Made by a program: the position numbers and the translations under genes. The notes below the pieces were generated by a model, which was given only the letters and a program-made list of their open reading frames with translations, did no database searches and was not told where the DNA came from. A DNA stretch of 64,000 bases from Salinisphaera sp963835375. GTDB taxonomy: Bacteria > Pseudomonadota > Gammaproteobacteria > Nevskiales > Salinisphaeraceae. Shown piece by piece: positions 1 through 8,837 of this stretch (positions are counted from its first letter, which is position 1; each line of letters starts with the position of its first letter). The stretch is from the NCBI GenBank assembly GCA_963835375.1, contig CAWIGB010000019.1, positions 1 to 64,000 on the forward strand, read 5' to 3'.

Positions 1-756
1 GAGGCTTTGTCGCGCTGCTGCCGATCATCATCGGTGTCGCGTCCGGCTATATCGCAAGCGCTCTGTCTGGGCCTGGTGGATCTGTCGACCGTGGCGAATG
101 CGCCGTGGTTTGCCGTGCCCGAATTTCGTCGCCCCCCGTTCAACTGGCAGGCGGTGTTGTTCATGCTGCCGGTAGCGATCGCACCGGCGATTGAGCACTT
201 CGGCGACATTATCGCGATTCGTTCGGTCACCGGGCGCGATTATCTGGTCGATCCGGGCATTCATCGCACCATGCTGGGCGACGGGCTGGCCACTTCGCTG
301 GCGGCCTGTTTCGGCGGGCCACCGAATACGACCTATTCGGAAGTCACCGGCGCGGTGACGCTCACCGGCGCCACCAATCCGGCGCTCATGACCTGGGCGG
401 CCGGCTTTGCCATCGTGTTCTCATTCGTCGGCAAGCTGGGCGCATTCCTGGCGAGCATTCCCACGCCCGTGATGGGCGGGATCATCGTGCTGTTGTTCGG
501 CGCCATCGTGGTGGTGGGCATGAACAGCCTGGTGCAGTCGGGCGAAGACCTGACCGAGTCCCGCAACATGGCAATCGTCGGTCTGATCCTGATCTGTGGC
601 ATCGGCGGTCTGCATTTTTCGTTCGGCCGTTTCTCGCTGGAGGGGATCGCCCTGGCAGGCGTGCTGGGCGTGGTGCTGAATCTTGTGCTGCCCCGGTCGC
701 GCTCGGCGCAGGATCGGGCCGCGGCCGCCGGCGTCGAGGATGACGAAACCGACTGA
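1..756 (+). CDS. uraA: Uracil permease (UraA/NCS2 family), 5'-truncated, with a frameshift
   Basis: C-terminal part of a nucleobase:cation symporter-2 protein, an inner-membrane uracil importer. The family motif GGPPNTTYSEVTG lies near position 320, followed by hydrophobic segments typical of the last membrane helices (VMGGIIVLLFGAIVVVGM, AIVGLILICGIGG). The gene starts left of the window. The first 60 bases read as membrane protein in frame 3 (GFVALLPIIIGVASGYIAS), while the rest reads in frame 1 (LGLVDLSTVANAPWF). Removing one T near position 68 (gctctgtctggg) joins them as ALLGLVDL, so I treat this as a probable sequence error. It converges on the aminotransferase that ends at 818. UraA is preferred over xanthine permease from overall similarity; substrate is inferred. 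Confidence 0.8.
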   Translation, partial: EALSRCCRSSSVSRPAISQALCLGLVDLSTVANAPWFAVPEFRRPPFNWQAVLFMLPVAIAPAIEHFGDIIAIRSVTGRDYLVDPGIHRTMLGDGLATSLAACFGGPPNTTYSEVTGAVTLTGATNPALMTWAAGFAIVFSFVGKLGAFLASIPTPVMGGIIVLLFGAIVVVGMNSLVQSGEDLTESRNMAIVGLILICGIGGLHFSFGRFSLEGIALAGVLGVVLNLVLPRSRSAQDRAAAAGVEDDETD

Positions 757-817
757 TCACGAACCGGTCGCGGCCTGCCGGCGTTCGTCCGGCGGGCCGC
801 GGTCGGCGTGTCGCGCG

Positions 818-2016
818 CTATTTCTTGCCGCCGACCACGTCGGCGATCGCCTTGCAGACATACTCGATGTTGTCGTCGTCAGGCCCGCCACGTTGGCGCG
901 GCCGGAGGTGACCATGTAGATGCTGTAGTTCGTCGCGCAGCTTGTCGACCTGATCTTCGTTCAGGCCGGTGTAGGAGAACATGCCGCGCTGTTCGGTCAT
1001 GAACGAAACTGGTCGTCCAGGCCGTGGGGCTTGAGGCCTTCGACGAATTCGTGGCGCACACCGTTGATGCGGTCGCGCATTTCGTCGAGTCCTCGCGCCA
1101 GGCGGCGCGTCAGCTCGGCCGAGCTCAAGATGGTCGCCACGATCGCGCTGCCATGGGCCGGCGGGTTGGAGTAGTTCTCGCGCGCGGTGATCGCCAGCTG
1201 CGAGCGCACGTCCTCCATGTCCTCGTTGTTCTTCGCGATGGCGATGAAGCAGCCGGTGCGCTCGCGATAGATGCCGAAGTTCTTCGAGCAGGACTGGGTG
1301 ATGATCATCTCGTCGAGGTTCTCGGCCAGCAGGCGCACGCCGTAGGCGTCTTCGTCCAGCCCGTCGCCGAAGCCCTGGTAGGCGAAGTCGACCAACGGCA
1401 GCAGCTCGCGGTCCTGGACCACCTCGAGGATCTGGTGCCACTGATCCTGGCTCGGATCGAAGCCGGTCGGGTTATGGCAGCAGGCATGCAGCAGCACGAC
1501 GTCGCCCTTGGGGATCGACTTGAGCTTCTTGAGCATGCCGTCGAAGTCGAACTGGTTGTTGTCATCGACATAGGGATAGCGCTTGATCTCGAGCCGCGCG
1601 GCCTCGAACACGCCGAGATGGTTCGGCCAGGTCGGATTCGGCAGCCAGATCGCCTTGCCCGGGCAGCTGCGGACCATAAAATCCGCGGCCAGACGCAGCG
1701 CGCCGGTGCCGCCCGGCGACTGGGTCGCGCTCGCGCGGTTGTCGGCCAGCACCTTGCTGTCGGCGCCGAGCACGGTCTGCAGGATGTACTCGCCGTACTG
1801 CGGGTCACCGTGCGAGCCGATATACGCCTTGGTCTGCTCGGTATCGATGAGTTTCTTCTCGGCGTCCTTGACCGCGCGCAGAATCGGCGTATTGCCGTGC
1901 TCGTCGCGATAGACGCCCACGCCCAGATCCACCTTGTTGGGGTTGGGGTCGTCCTTGAACTGCTGGATCAGGCCGAGAATGGCGTCGCCGGGTACTCGTT
2001 CAATCGATTCGAACAT
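818..2016 (-). CDS. tyrB: Aromatic-amino-acid/aspartate aminotransferase (class I), frameshifted near the 3' end
   Basis: PLP-dependent transaminase of the AspC/TyrB type, about 398 residues when repaired, which is normal for the family. It starts MFESIERVPGDAILGL and carries SPGGTGALR, NPTWPNHLGVF, HACCHNPTGFDP, DFAYQGFGDG and the PLP-lysine motif SCSKNFG. The uninterrupted frame stops after DDQFRS near 1000. The rest (FMTEQRGMFSYTGLNEDQV, then YSIYMVTSGRANVAGL, then DDDNIEYVCKAIADVV) lies in alternating frames down to the stop at 818. Adding one T gives DDQFSFMTEQ, removing one C gives DEYSIYM and adding one G gives AGLDDDN. Three such repairs within 130 bases suggest local sequence errors. 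AspC and TyrB are hard to tell apart here. Divergent from the lipoprotein at 2390 across a repeat element. Confidence 0.85.
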
Positions 2017-2072
2017 GGCTTATCCTTTGCATTGCATCGGGGCCGTCTCCGTGCCCGGAAACAGCGGACTCG

Positions 2073-2342
2073 AGGGCCAGTTGAGGTTTCGTGCGAGCGC
2101 CGCGTTGGCGTCCGCAAATCGTGTCCGGCAAGGCGCGAGTCGCCGCGTCGTGGCGAGTCACGACCCAGACTCGCAACGCCGCCGGGCGGGATTTGCGGCC
2201 CAACCCGAAGGGACAAGCGCTGTTTTGCGGCAATACAGCGTTGTAGTTCGCTCGCGTAGAACGACTACGCCACGCTCGCTACGCCTCGTCTTGCCGCAAA
2301 ACAGCGCTTGGCGCGGACTCGCGCGAAGCCTCAACTGGCCCT
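2073..2342. repeat. Intergenic inverted-repeat element, copy A
   Basis: A 270-base element whose ends are a perfect 14-base inverted repeat (AGGGCCAGTTGAGG at 2073-2086, complement at 2329-2342). Inside are two further hairpins. One has arms CCGCAAATC/GATTTGCGG around 2108-2198. The other has a perfect 20-base stem at 2214-2233 and 2291-2310 (CAAGCGCTGTTTTGCGGCAA). It fills most of the gap between the divergent tyrB-like gene and the lipoprotein gene. Copy B at 32464 shares the ends and the CGCTGTTTT hairpin; copies C and D share the ends. No coding frame in it is convincing. Confidence 0.85.
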
Positions 2343-2389
2343 AGTCTAACCGCTCGTCGATGCCCTGCCGAGACGTGGTTCATACGGAT

Positions 2390-3142
2390 ATGCGATTTTT
2401 TTTCGAGCGACTGGCCTGGTGTGCCGGTCTGGTGGTCATCCTGGCCGGCGTGCCCGGCTGTGTTTTTCACCCCGGCGGTGCGCCGCTGGCGGATAAGGTG
2501 GCGGATCTGCCGTTGGTGGTTTATCCGCCGGCCGCACCGAGCCACGCGAATGTGGATCCCGCTGCTGCGAATACGCTGATCGTCATGCTCTCGGGCGACG
2601 GCGGCTGGGCCGGGCTCGACAAGTCCGTCGGGCACGCGCTGGCGCGCGCCGGCTACGGCGTGGTCGGCTGGGATTCGCTGCGCTACTACTGGCACCCGCG
2701 CGAGCCGGCGGGCGCCGCCGCCGATCTAAATCGCGTGATCGAAAGCTATCGCACGCACTGGCATCGCAGCCGCGTCGTTCTGATCGGTTACTCGCGCGGT
2801 GCCGATGTCCTGCCTTTTCTCTACAACCGCTTGCCGTCGGCGGCCCAGGCGCAGGTGGCGCATATCGTGCTGCTCGGGCTCGCCAAGCACATCACCTTCG
2901 GCTATCACTTGCTGTCCTGGATCGGTCTCGGGCCCGAAGGCCGCGCCGTCATGCCCGAGGCACGGCGTTTGCCGGCGGCGCGCACGAGCTGTCTCTACGG
3001 CGTGGACGATCCGCATGCGACCTGTGACGAGCTGAAAGCCGCCGGCTTCGATGTGCTGGGCCTGCCGGGCGGGCATCACTTCAACCGGAAATACATGCTT
3101 CTGGCCGAGCTGATCCGCCAGCGCATCGCCAGCACGAAATGA
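2390..3142 (+). CDS. VirJ/AcvB-family lipoprotein, serine hydrolase fold
   Basis: About 250 residues. An N-terminal hydrophobic stretch (LAWCAGLVVILAGVPGC) ends in a lipobox-like cysteine, so an envelope lipoprotein is likely. The body matches the VirJ domain: LIVMLSGDGGWAGLDKSVG, then the nucleophile motif GYSRGAD, then GVDDPHATCDEL and a late histidine in LPGGHHFNRK. In AcvB/VirJ proteins this alpha/beta-hydrolase domain acts on lysyl-phosphatidylglycerol or supports secretion; which applies here is unknown. I chose the ATG at 2390 because it directly begins a signal peptide; an in-frame ATG at 2360 lies 18 bases after the repeat element and would add an unlikely leader. The helicase gene follows 50 bases downstream. 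Confidence 0.75.
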   Translation: MRFFFERLAWCAGLVVILAGVPGCVFHPGGAPLADKVADLPLVVYPPAAPSHANVDPAAANTLIVMLSGDGGWAGLDKSVGHALARAGYGVVGWDSLRYYWHPREPAGAAADLNRVIESYRTHWHRSRVVLIGYSRGADVLPFLYNRLPSAAQAQVAHIVLLGLAKHITFGYHLLSWIGLGPEGRAVMPEARRLPAARTSCLYGVDDPHATCDELKAAGFDVLGLPGGHHFNRKYMLLAELIRQRIASTK

Positions 3143-3191
3143 GCCGGCGGTGGGTCACGATCTGACCCACCGCCCATGGCAGTGTGTCGGC

Positions 3192-5312
3192 ATGAGTGCG
3201 ACCGCCATCGAATCCAGCGCGCCGGCCGAATACGCCGATCATCTCGCCGGGCTGAACCCGGCCCAGCGCGAAGCCGCCGGTTTCGGGATGGCGGCGCCCT
3301 GCGGCTGGGATGCCGATCCGCTGTTGATTCTGGCCGGCGCGGGCAGCGGCAAAACCCAAACGCTGTCGCACCGGGCTGCGCATCTGGTGCTCTCGGGCGT
3401 GGACCCGCGCCGCATCCTGTTGCTGACGTTCTCGCGTCGCGCCGCTGACGAAATGACGCGCCGCGCGCATGCGATCTGCGAATCCGCGCTCGCCGTGCGT
3501 GGTCGGAAACGCCAGGGCGTACGGCTGCCCTGGGCAGGCACGTTTCATGCGATCGGTGCGCGGCTGCTGCGCGAGTATGCGCCGCGCCTCGGGCTGGACG
3601 AGGCCTTCTCGATTCTGGATCGCGGCGATGCCGCCGATCTGATGGACGTGGCCCGTTATGACGCCGGGCTCGCCGCGCGCTCGCGCGACGGCGGCAAGCG
3701 TTTTCCACGCAAGGATACCTGTCTGGCGATCTATTCCGCCGCGGTGAACCGTCAGGCGACGCTGGCCGAGGTGCTGGACGGCTGGTTTCCCTGGTGCGCC
3801 GAGCACCACGACGATCTCAAGCGCCTGTTCGCCGACTACACCGCGCGCAAACAGGCGCGGGCCACGCTCGATTACGACGACCTGCTGCTGTACTGGCATC
3901 TGGTGATGCAAAACGGCGCGCTCGCCGACGAAATCGGCGCCCGCTTCGATCATGTGCTGGTGGACGAATACCAGGACACCAACGGCCTGCAGGCCGCCAT
4001 TCTCCAGGCCATGAAACCGACCGGCCGCGGGCTGACCGTGGTCGGCGACGATGCCCAGGCGATCTATGGTTTCCGGGCCGCCGAGGTCGACAATATCCTC
4101 GACTTTCCCAAGACCTACTGCGGCACGCAGGTGGTCACGCTCGAGGCCAACTATCGCTCGACCCAGGCGATTCTGGATGCGGCCAACACGCTCATGGGCG
4201 AGGCCACGCGGGCCTACGCCAAGCAGCTCACTGCCACGCGCGGCGTCGGCGTGAAGCCGCGCCACGTGACCGTCATGGATACGACCGCCGAGGCACGCTG
4301 GGTGGTCGATGCCGTGCTCGCCCGGCGCGAGACCGGCATCGATCTGAAACGCCAGGCCGTGTTGTTTCGAAACGGCCACCATGCCAACGACCTGGAAATC
4401 GAGCTGATCCGGCGTAACGTGCCGTTCCGGAAATACGGTGGGCTCAAGTTCCTGGAAGCCGCCCACGTCAAGGATTTCCTCGGGCTGCTGCGCTGGGCCG
4501 ACAACCCGCGTCACGAAATCGCGGCCTGGCGAACCATGCAGATCGTGCCCGGCGTGGGGCCCGGCACCGCGCGCCAGGCCTTCGAAGCGCTGGAAGCCGC
4601 CGGCGACCGCATCGAGGCTCTGGCCGATTTCCGACCCGCGCGTGCCGATCGCGCCGCGTGGCAGGCGATGATCGAGACGGTCGCGGCCCTCGCCGCCGAC
4701 AACGCCTGGCCGGCCGCGCTCGCCCCGGCGGCCGCCTGGTACAAGGCCCAGCTCGATACCCGCTTCGAGCCGCCCAACACCGCCCGCGCCGGGGATATCG
4801 ACGATCTGGCCCGCATCGGCGCGCGCTATGGTGACGCGCCGGCGTTTCTCACCGAACTCACGCTCGATCCGCCGCAGGCCACCGGCGACCACAACGACGA
4901 CGCACTGGCCGACGAGGATTATCTGATCCTGTCGACCGTACACAGTGCCAAGGGGCAGGAATGGGACAGCGTGTACGTGCTGCATGTGGCCGACGGCACG
5001 TTTCCCAACGAGTTCTCCACCAAGACCGAAGCCGGCCTGGAAGAAGAACGCCGCCTGCTCTATGTCGCGATGACGCGGGCGAAGAACGAACTGTCGTTGA
5101 TCTCGCCGCTGCGTTATTACGTCACCCAGCAGGCCGCCTACGGCGACGCGCATGTCTACGGCGCGAACAGCCGGTTTCTCACGCCGGCGGTCATGGCCTG
5201 TTTCGAAGCGGTGGTCGATGCGCCGGCGCAGGAAGCGGGCCGGGTGGCCGGACGAGGTGACGGCGAGGCCACGCTCGATCTGGGCGCGGCCGCGGCGGCG
5301 CTGTGGCAATAG
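3192..5312 (+). CDS. UvrD/Rep-type superfamily 1 DNA helicase
   Basis: About 706 residues, ATP-driven 3'-5' DNA helicase family. The motifs appear in order: LNPAQREAA (Q-motif region), the Walker A LILAGAGSGKTQTL, motif Ia LLLTFSRRAADEM, motif II LVDEYQDTN, motif III VVGDDAQAIYGFR, motif IV EANYRST, motif V STVHSAKGQEWDSVYV and motif VI RRLLYVAMTRAKNELSL. The DEYQDTN box and insert sizes fit the UvrD/Rep branch rather than RecB or AddA. The ATG at 3192 (MSATAIESS) is preferred over one 42 bases upstream because the extra residues look like untranslated leader. The specific cellular role (repair, replication restart) cannot be told from sequence. Confidence 0.9.
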   Translation: MSATAIESSAPAEYADHLAGLNPAQREAAGFGMAAPCGWDADPLLILAGAGSGKTQTLSHRAAHLVLSGVDPRRILLLTFSRRAADEMTRRAHAICESALAVRGRKRQGVRLPWAGTFHAIGARLLREYAPRLGLDEAFSILDRGDAADLMDVARYDAGLAARSRDGGKRFPRKDTCLAIYSAAVNRQATLAEVLDGWFPWCAEHHDDLKRLFADYTARKQARATLDYDDLLLYWHLVMQNGALADEIGARFDHVLVDEYQDTNGLQAAILQAMKPTGRGLTVVGDDAQAIYGFRAAEVDNILDFPKTYCGTQVVTLEANYRSTQAILDAANTLMGEATRAYAKQLTATRGVGVKPRHVTVMDTTAEARWVVDAVLARRETGIDLKRQAVLFRNGHHANDLEIELIRRNVPFRKYGGLKFLEAAHVKDFLGLLRWADNPRHEIAAWRTMQIVPGVGPGTARQAFEALEAAGDRIEALADFRPARADRAAWQAMIETVAALAADNAWPAALAPAAAWYKAQLDTRFEPPNTARAGDIDDLARIGARYGDAPAFLTELTLDPPQATGDHNDDALADEDYLILSTVHSAKGQEWDSVYVLHVADGTFPNEFSTKTEAGLEEERRLLYVAMTRAKNELSLISPLRYYVTQQAAYGDAHVYGANSRFLTPAVMACFEAVVDAPAQEAGRVAGRGDGEATLDLGAAAAALWQ

Positions 5313-5377
5313 CGCCGCCCGGACGCAGCGCGCTACATTGGCGCGCTCAACCAGGCTTGTTCCCGTAAAGGCTTACA

Positions 5378-6205
5378 ATGACCCAACCCCGGATGGCGCC
5401 GGCCATTGATCTTGCCGTGTTCGATATCGACGGCACGCTCATCAATGCCCGCAACCCGTTGAACGATCATACGATCGCGGCGCTGCGTGGCCTGCATGAG
5501 GCCGGTATTGGCGTCGCGCTCGCCAGTTCGCGCCAGCGCTCGTCGCTGGTCGAGATCGCCCAGGCGATCGGCCTCGACATGCCGCTGATCTCCTTCAATG
5601 GCACGCTTGTCACCGCGGCCGATGGCACCACCATCGCCGCCGAAACCTTCACTCCTGGCGATGTACTCATCGCCGCGCTGGCCGAGTTCGTCGATGTCGG
5701 CGGCTGTATCCACGCCTATGCACCTGACCGCTGGCACGCCTACGGCGAAGCGGATCGCATCGTGCGCGAGGCCGCGGGCAACGACGTTACGCCCGACCTG
5801 CGCGCCGGGCGTGTAGACGCGAACTCCATGCCCAACCCCGCGCTCAAGGTCATGTGCGACGGCGTGCACAACGGTCTGGCCGGCGTACAGGCCGCCGTCG
5901 CCGCCCAGCCGGAACTCGTGATCTCGTGGAGCGGCACCGAATGCCACGACATTCATCTTTCGACCGGCACGAAGGGCCATGCCTTGCATGTGCTGTGTAA
6001 GCATCTCGGGGTCGCGCTCGATCGCGTCGCTGCCTTCGGAGACGCCGACTCCGACATCACCATGCTGGCGAATGCGGGCCACGGCTATGCCATGGGCGCG
6101 GCAGGCGAGCGCGTGCGCGCCGCCGCCGACCACCATCTCGATGGCCCCGGCTCGGGTGTGCTGGAGCGACTACTGGCCAATATCGCCTACGCGTCGCGTG
6201 GCTGA
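5378..6205 (+). CDS. Cof-type HAD-superfamily phosphatase
   Basis: About 275 residues. HAD motif I FDIDGTLINARN carries the nucleophilic Asp and the acid/base Asp. Motif II is the serine of ALASSRQRS, and motif III/IV is the late KGHALHVLCKHLG followed by AAFGDADSDITML. The C2-type cap lies between about residues 85 and 195. This is the Cof/YbiV/YidA group, which dephosphorylates sugar phosphates and related metabolites; the real substrate is not predictable. The lysine of STGTKGHAL fits motif III. It starts 66 bases after the helicase, probably in the same direction of transcription but with its own leader. A perfect 20-base palindrome begins right at its stop codon. Confidence 0.85.
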   Translation: MTQPRMAPAIDLAVFDIDGTLINARNPLNDHTIAALRGLHEAGIGVALASSRQRSSLVEIAQAIGLDMPLISFNGTLVTAADGTTIAAETFTPGDVLIAALAEFVDVGGCIHAYAPDRWHAYGEADRIVREAAGNDVTPDLRAGRVDANSMPNPALKVMCDGVHNGLAGVQAAVAAQPELVISWSGTECHDIHLSTGTKGHALHVLCKHLGVALDRVAAFGDADSDITMLANAGHGYAMGAAGERVRAAADHHLDGPGSGVLERLLANIAYASRG

Positions 6206-6225
6206 CTGAATAGACGTCTATTCAG
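6206..6225. other. Perfect 20-base palindrome just after a stop codon
   Basis: CTGAATAGACGTCTATTCAG is fully self-complementary and begins immediately after the TGA of the Cof-type phosphatase. There is no T-tract and no loop, so a classical terminator is unlikely; a dimeric regulator site is possible. The following 200 bases up to the LysR gene hold no convincing gene. Confidence 0.5.
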
Positions 6226-6436
6226 ACCCCGGCGTCCGCGAATGCCAGTGGACTATTGAGATATTGACGTTTTTAGGCGTCGGATATCGGCCAGAAGCGC
6301 TCATTCGGCGAGTCGATAGTCAATTGAGCAGACGCGCTTCAGAGGGCAAACTGAAACAAAAACTTGCGCTGCATGGAGGAGAATTCGTGCGATCGTGCTG
6401 CCGCGTTAGGCATGTCCTAGATTGCCAATTTACTCT

Positions 6437-7342
6437 CTATCCCCGCCAGTTGGCGGATGAGCTAAACCATTCCTGGAGCAACTCGATGAAGCAGCGAACT
6501 TTGGCGCCGACCATGCGTGCGGAGGGATAGACCGCATGAATACCGAGGCTCCGGGTGGTGTAATTCGTCAAGACTTGTTCCAAGTCCTGGCTGGCGAGAT
6601 GACGGTGGAAGACAAAGCTGGGGCCGTAGGCGATGCCGGCGCCGCGCAAGGCGGCGGCCAGCAGCATTTCCATGTTGTTGGCTGAAAATCGTGAACGACC
6701 TGCCACGTTGTGCATCTGGCCGGTCGCGTCGGTGAAACCCCAGTCGTCAGCCGAGATGGCTTCGCTGAACGCGAGACGATCGTGGTGGCTCAGATCCGAT
6801 GGGGACGTCGGGCGGCCGTGTTCGGCCAGATAGGACGGGGCGGCACAGGCGATCATCTCGGTGCGTGCCAGGGGGCGCGCCACCAGACTCGAGTCCGGCA
6901 GGTCGCCGATGCGGATGGCGACATCGAAACCGCCGGCCACGAGATCGACAAAGCGGTCGTCGAGCGTCATCTCGACGTCGACATCGGGATAGCGCCGAAT
7001 ATATTCGGCGACCGCGCCGCCCATGTGCAGTGCGCCGAACGTCGTTGGGGCAGTGACGCGCAATATGCCACGCGGCTGGTCCTGCAATTCGCGAGCGGCG
7101 CGGTCGGCGTCTTCCAGCGATTCGAGGATGTGCCGGCTGCGTTGGTAATAGTCCTGGCCGACGTCGGTCAGATGAAGACGGCGGGTGGTTCGGTGCATGA
7201 GTCGCACGCCCAGCGAGGCCTCGATCGCGGCGAGATGCTTGCCGGCCATGGCCGGCGTTATGCCCAGGGTGCGTGCTGCCGCCGCCAGGCTGCCGTGTTC
7301 GACGGCGGCCGTGAAAACCGCAAGTCCAGTGAATCGGTCCAT
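6437..7342 (-). CDS. LysR-family transcriptional regulator
   Basis: 301 residues. The N-terminal winged helix-turn-helix covers about residues 1-60 (FTAAVEHGSLAAAARTLGI, then HLAAIEASLGVRLMHRTTR), and the C-terminal effector-binding domain of the YafC/DmlR-like group follows (GILRVTAPTTFGALHMG, DVEMTLDDRFVDLVAGGFD, VAIRIGDLPDSSLVARPL). It is divergent from the hydrolase gene at 7463 with 120 bases between, the usual arrangement for a LysR protein and its target. A dyad at 7350-7368, directly next to its start codon, is a likely binding site and would also allow autorepression. The inducer is unknown. Confidence 0.9.
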   Translation of the reverse strand: MDRFTGLAVFTAAVEHGSLAAAARTLGITPAMAGKHLAAIEASLGVRLMHRTTRRLHLTDVGQDYYQRSRHILESLEDADRAARELQDQPRGILRVTAPTTFGALHMGGAVAEYIRRYPDVDVEMTLDDRFVDLVAGGFDVAIRIGDLPDSSLVARPLARTEMIACAAPSYLAEHGRPTSPSDLSHHDRLAFSEAISADDWGFTDATGQMHNVAGRSRFSANNMEMLLAAALRGAGIAYGPSFVFHRHLASQDLEQVLTNYTTRSLGIHAVYPSARMVGAKVRCFIELLQEWFSSSANWRG

Positions 7343-7349
7343 GGTTTAT

Positions 7350-7368
7350 TCGATAGCCCTGTTATCGA
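7350..7368. promoter_or_regulatory. Candidate LysR operator
   Basis: TCGATA, seven bases, TATCGA forms a perfect dyad in the 120-base gap between the divergent LysR gene and the hydrolase gene. This is the size and place expected for a LysR-type site. A second dyad, GGCGGATTATCGCC, lies near 7384-7397. No binding data; inference from layout. Confidence 0.45.
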
Positions 7369-7462
7369 GTGCATGTCTAAGATGGCGGATTATCGCCTGA
7401 ATTGAAGCCTTCTATGATCTGTTTCGGCGTTTGAGCCGCCTCTCACTCATAGGAGTAAAACC

Positions 7463-8629
7463 ATGAAGATCACCGCGAACGGGCTGACGCTGCATGCAGA
7501 CGACAGCGGCAGCGGCCCTCTGGCCCTTGTTTTTCTGCATTACTGGGGCGGCACGGCACGGACCTGGCAGCCGGTGATGGCGGCGCTGCCGGCGAATTTT
7601 CGCAAGATCGCGCTGGATGCTCGGGGATGGGGCCAGTCGGATCGTCCGGACGACGGCTACGATATCGCCACCATGGCCGATGACGTTGAAGCAGCGGTTG
7701 CCGCTCTCGGCCTGGATCGCTATGTGCTGGTCGGGCATTCGATGGGCGGCAAGGTCGCCCAGCTGCTGGCTTCGCGTCGGCCCGGCGGTTTGGCGGGGCT
7801 CTTGCTGGTGGCGCCGTCGCCGACCGAGGGTAAATCGTTGCCGCAGCCGGAACGCGACGGGATGGCGGCCGCCTATGCCGCGCCGGAATCGGTCGGCTGG
7901 ACGATCGATAATGTTCTGACCGAACGCGCCTTATCGCCCGCGATGCGCGAGCAGGTGATCGCCGACAGTCTCGGCGGCGCGGACGCTGCCAAACAGTTCT
8001 GGCCGCATACCGCGATTTCGGAGGATGTGAGTGCCGATCTGGCGCGTATCGACGTGCCGGTTCAGGTGATCGGCGGCCAACACGACAAGGTCGATGGCGT
8101 GGATATGCTGCGACGACTCGTTCTGCCGTCGCTGCCCGGCGCGACGATGCAGATCCTGCCGGACGTCGGGCATCTCATACCGCTGGAGGCGCCGCAAGCG
8201 CTGGCGTCGTCCATCGCCGAATTCGTCGACACCGAATGTTCGGGCGTATGTCGTACGGCGACACGGCCGGAGCAGGTGCCCGCCGTATTCGACGCCGCAA
8301 TCAATCGCGGCGATCTCGACGCGGTGATGTCGCTCTTTCATCCGAAGGCGATTATGCGGATGCAGGATGGCCGCACGATCGCCGAAGGCCACGACGCACT
8401 GCGCGACGCGTTCGCTCGGCTGATGGCCGCACGGCCTCAAATACGTAACGGCGTTCGCCGGGTCATCGCGAGCGGCGACATCGCATTGTTGCTACTCGAA
8501 TGGACGATCCGTCTTACCCCGCCCGATCAGGAAGAGATCGTCGAGACAGGCGTTGCGACCCAGGTGGCCGAACGCAACCGAGACGGCGTCTGGCAGCTGC
8601 GAATCTCGAACCCTTTGGGGATCGATTGA
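7463..8629 (+). CDS. Alpha/beta hydrolase fused to a SnoaL/NTF2-like domain
   Basis: 388 residues in two parts. Residues 1 to about 255 are an alpha/beta hydrolase with an HYWGG oxyanion loop, the nucleophile elbow VLVGHSMGGKVAQ, an acid in VIGGQHDKVDG and the catalytic histidine in LPDVGHLIPLE. Residues about 265-388 form a SnoaL-like NTF2 fold (AAINRGDLDAVMSLFHPKA, MRMQDGRTIAEGHDALRDAF, ending WQLRISNPLGID), a fold used in ring-closing enzymes and small-molecule binding proteins. The fusion is continuous in one frame with no sign of an indel. It has a leader ATAGGAGTAAAACC with a good ribosome site before the ATG. It is divergent from the LysR gene, which probably controls it. Substrate unknown; the hydrolase group includes esterases and haloperoxidase-like enzymes. 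Confidence 0.85.
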   Translation: MKITANGLTLHADDSGSGPLALVFLHYWGGTARTWQPVMAALPANFRKIALDARGWGQSDRPDDGYDIATMADDVEAAVAALGLDRYVLVGHSMGGKVAQLLASRRPGGLAGLLLVAPSPTEGKSLPQPERDGMAAAYAAPESVGWTIDNVLTERALSPAMREQVIADSLGGADAAKQFWPHTAISEDVSADLARIDVPVQVIGGQHDKVDGVDMLRRLVLPSLPGATMQILPDVGHLIPLEAPQALASSIAEFVDTECSGVCRTATRPEQVPAVFDAAINRGDLDAVMSLFHPKAIMRMQDGRTIAEGHDALRDAFARLMAARPQIRNGVRRVIASGDIALLLLEWTIRLTPPDQEEIVETGVATQVAERNRDGVWQLRISNPLGID

Positions 8630-8837
8630 GCTTGTTACCGTAGCATCGGCTCCCGCTGATTAGCGCCGCTCTGTCGTTGCTGTGCTAACGGCTACGAACA
8701 GCTCGCCGCGCTTGCTTAGGCCGGCTTGGGGCGCTGAGCAGGCATAGCGCTCTGTGTTGTGGTCGAAATCTAAAGTCTGCGCTGGGTCGCAAGTCGGCAT
8801 TCGCGGCGGCCGTTTCCACTTTTCCATCCGCTCGCCG

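Noticed and set aside
1024..2259. Long plus-strand frame opposite the aminotransferase
   Set aside because: The opposite strand holds a clear class I aminotransferase; the plus frame has no recognisable features.
3081..5309. Very long open frame on the minus strand opposite the helicase (742 codons)
   Set aside because: Its translation is Gly/Arg/His-rich with no motifs and mirrors the helicase codons; a GC-rich shadow.
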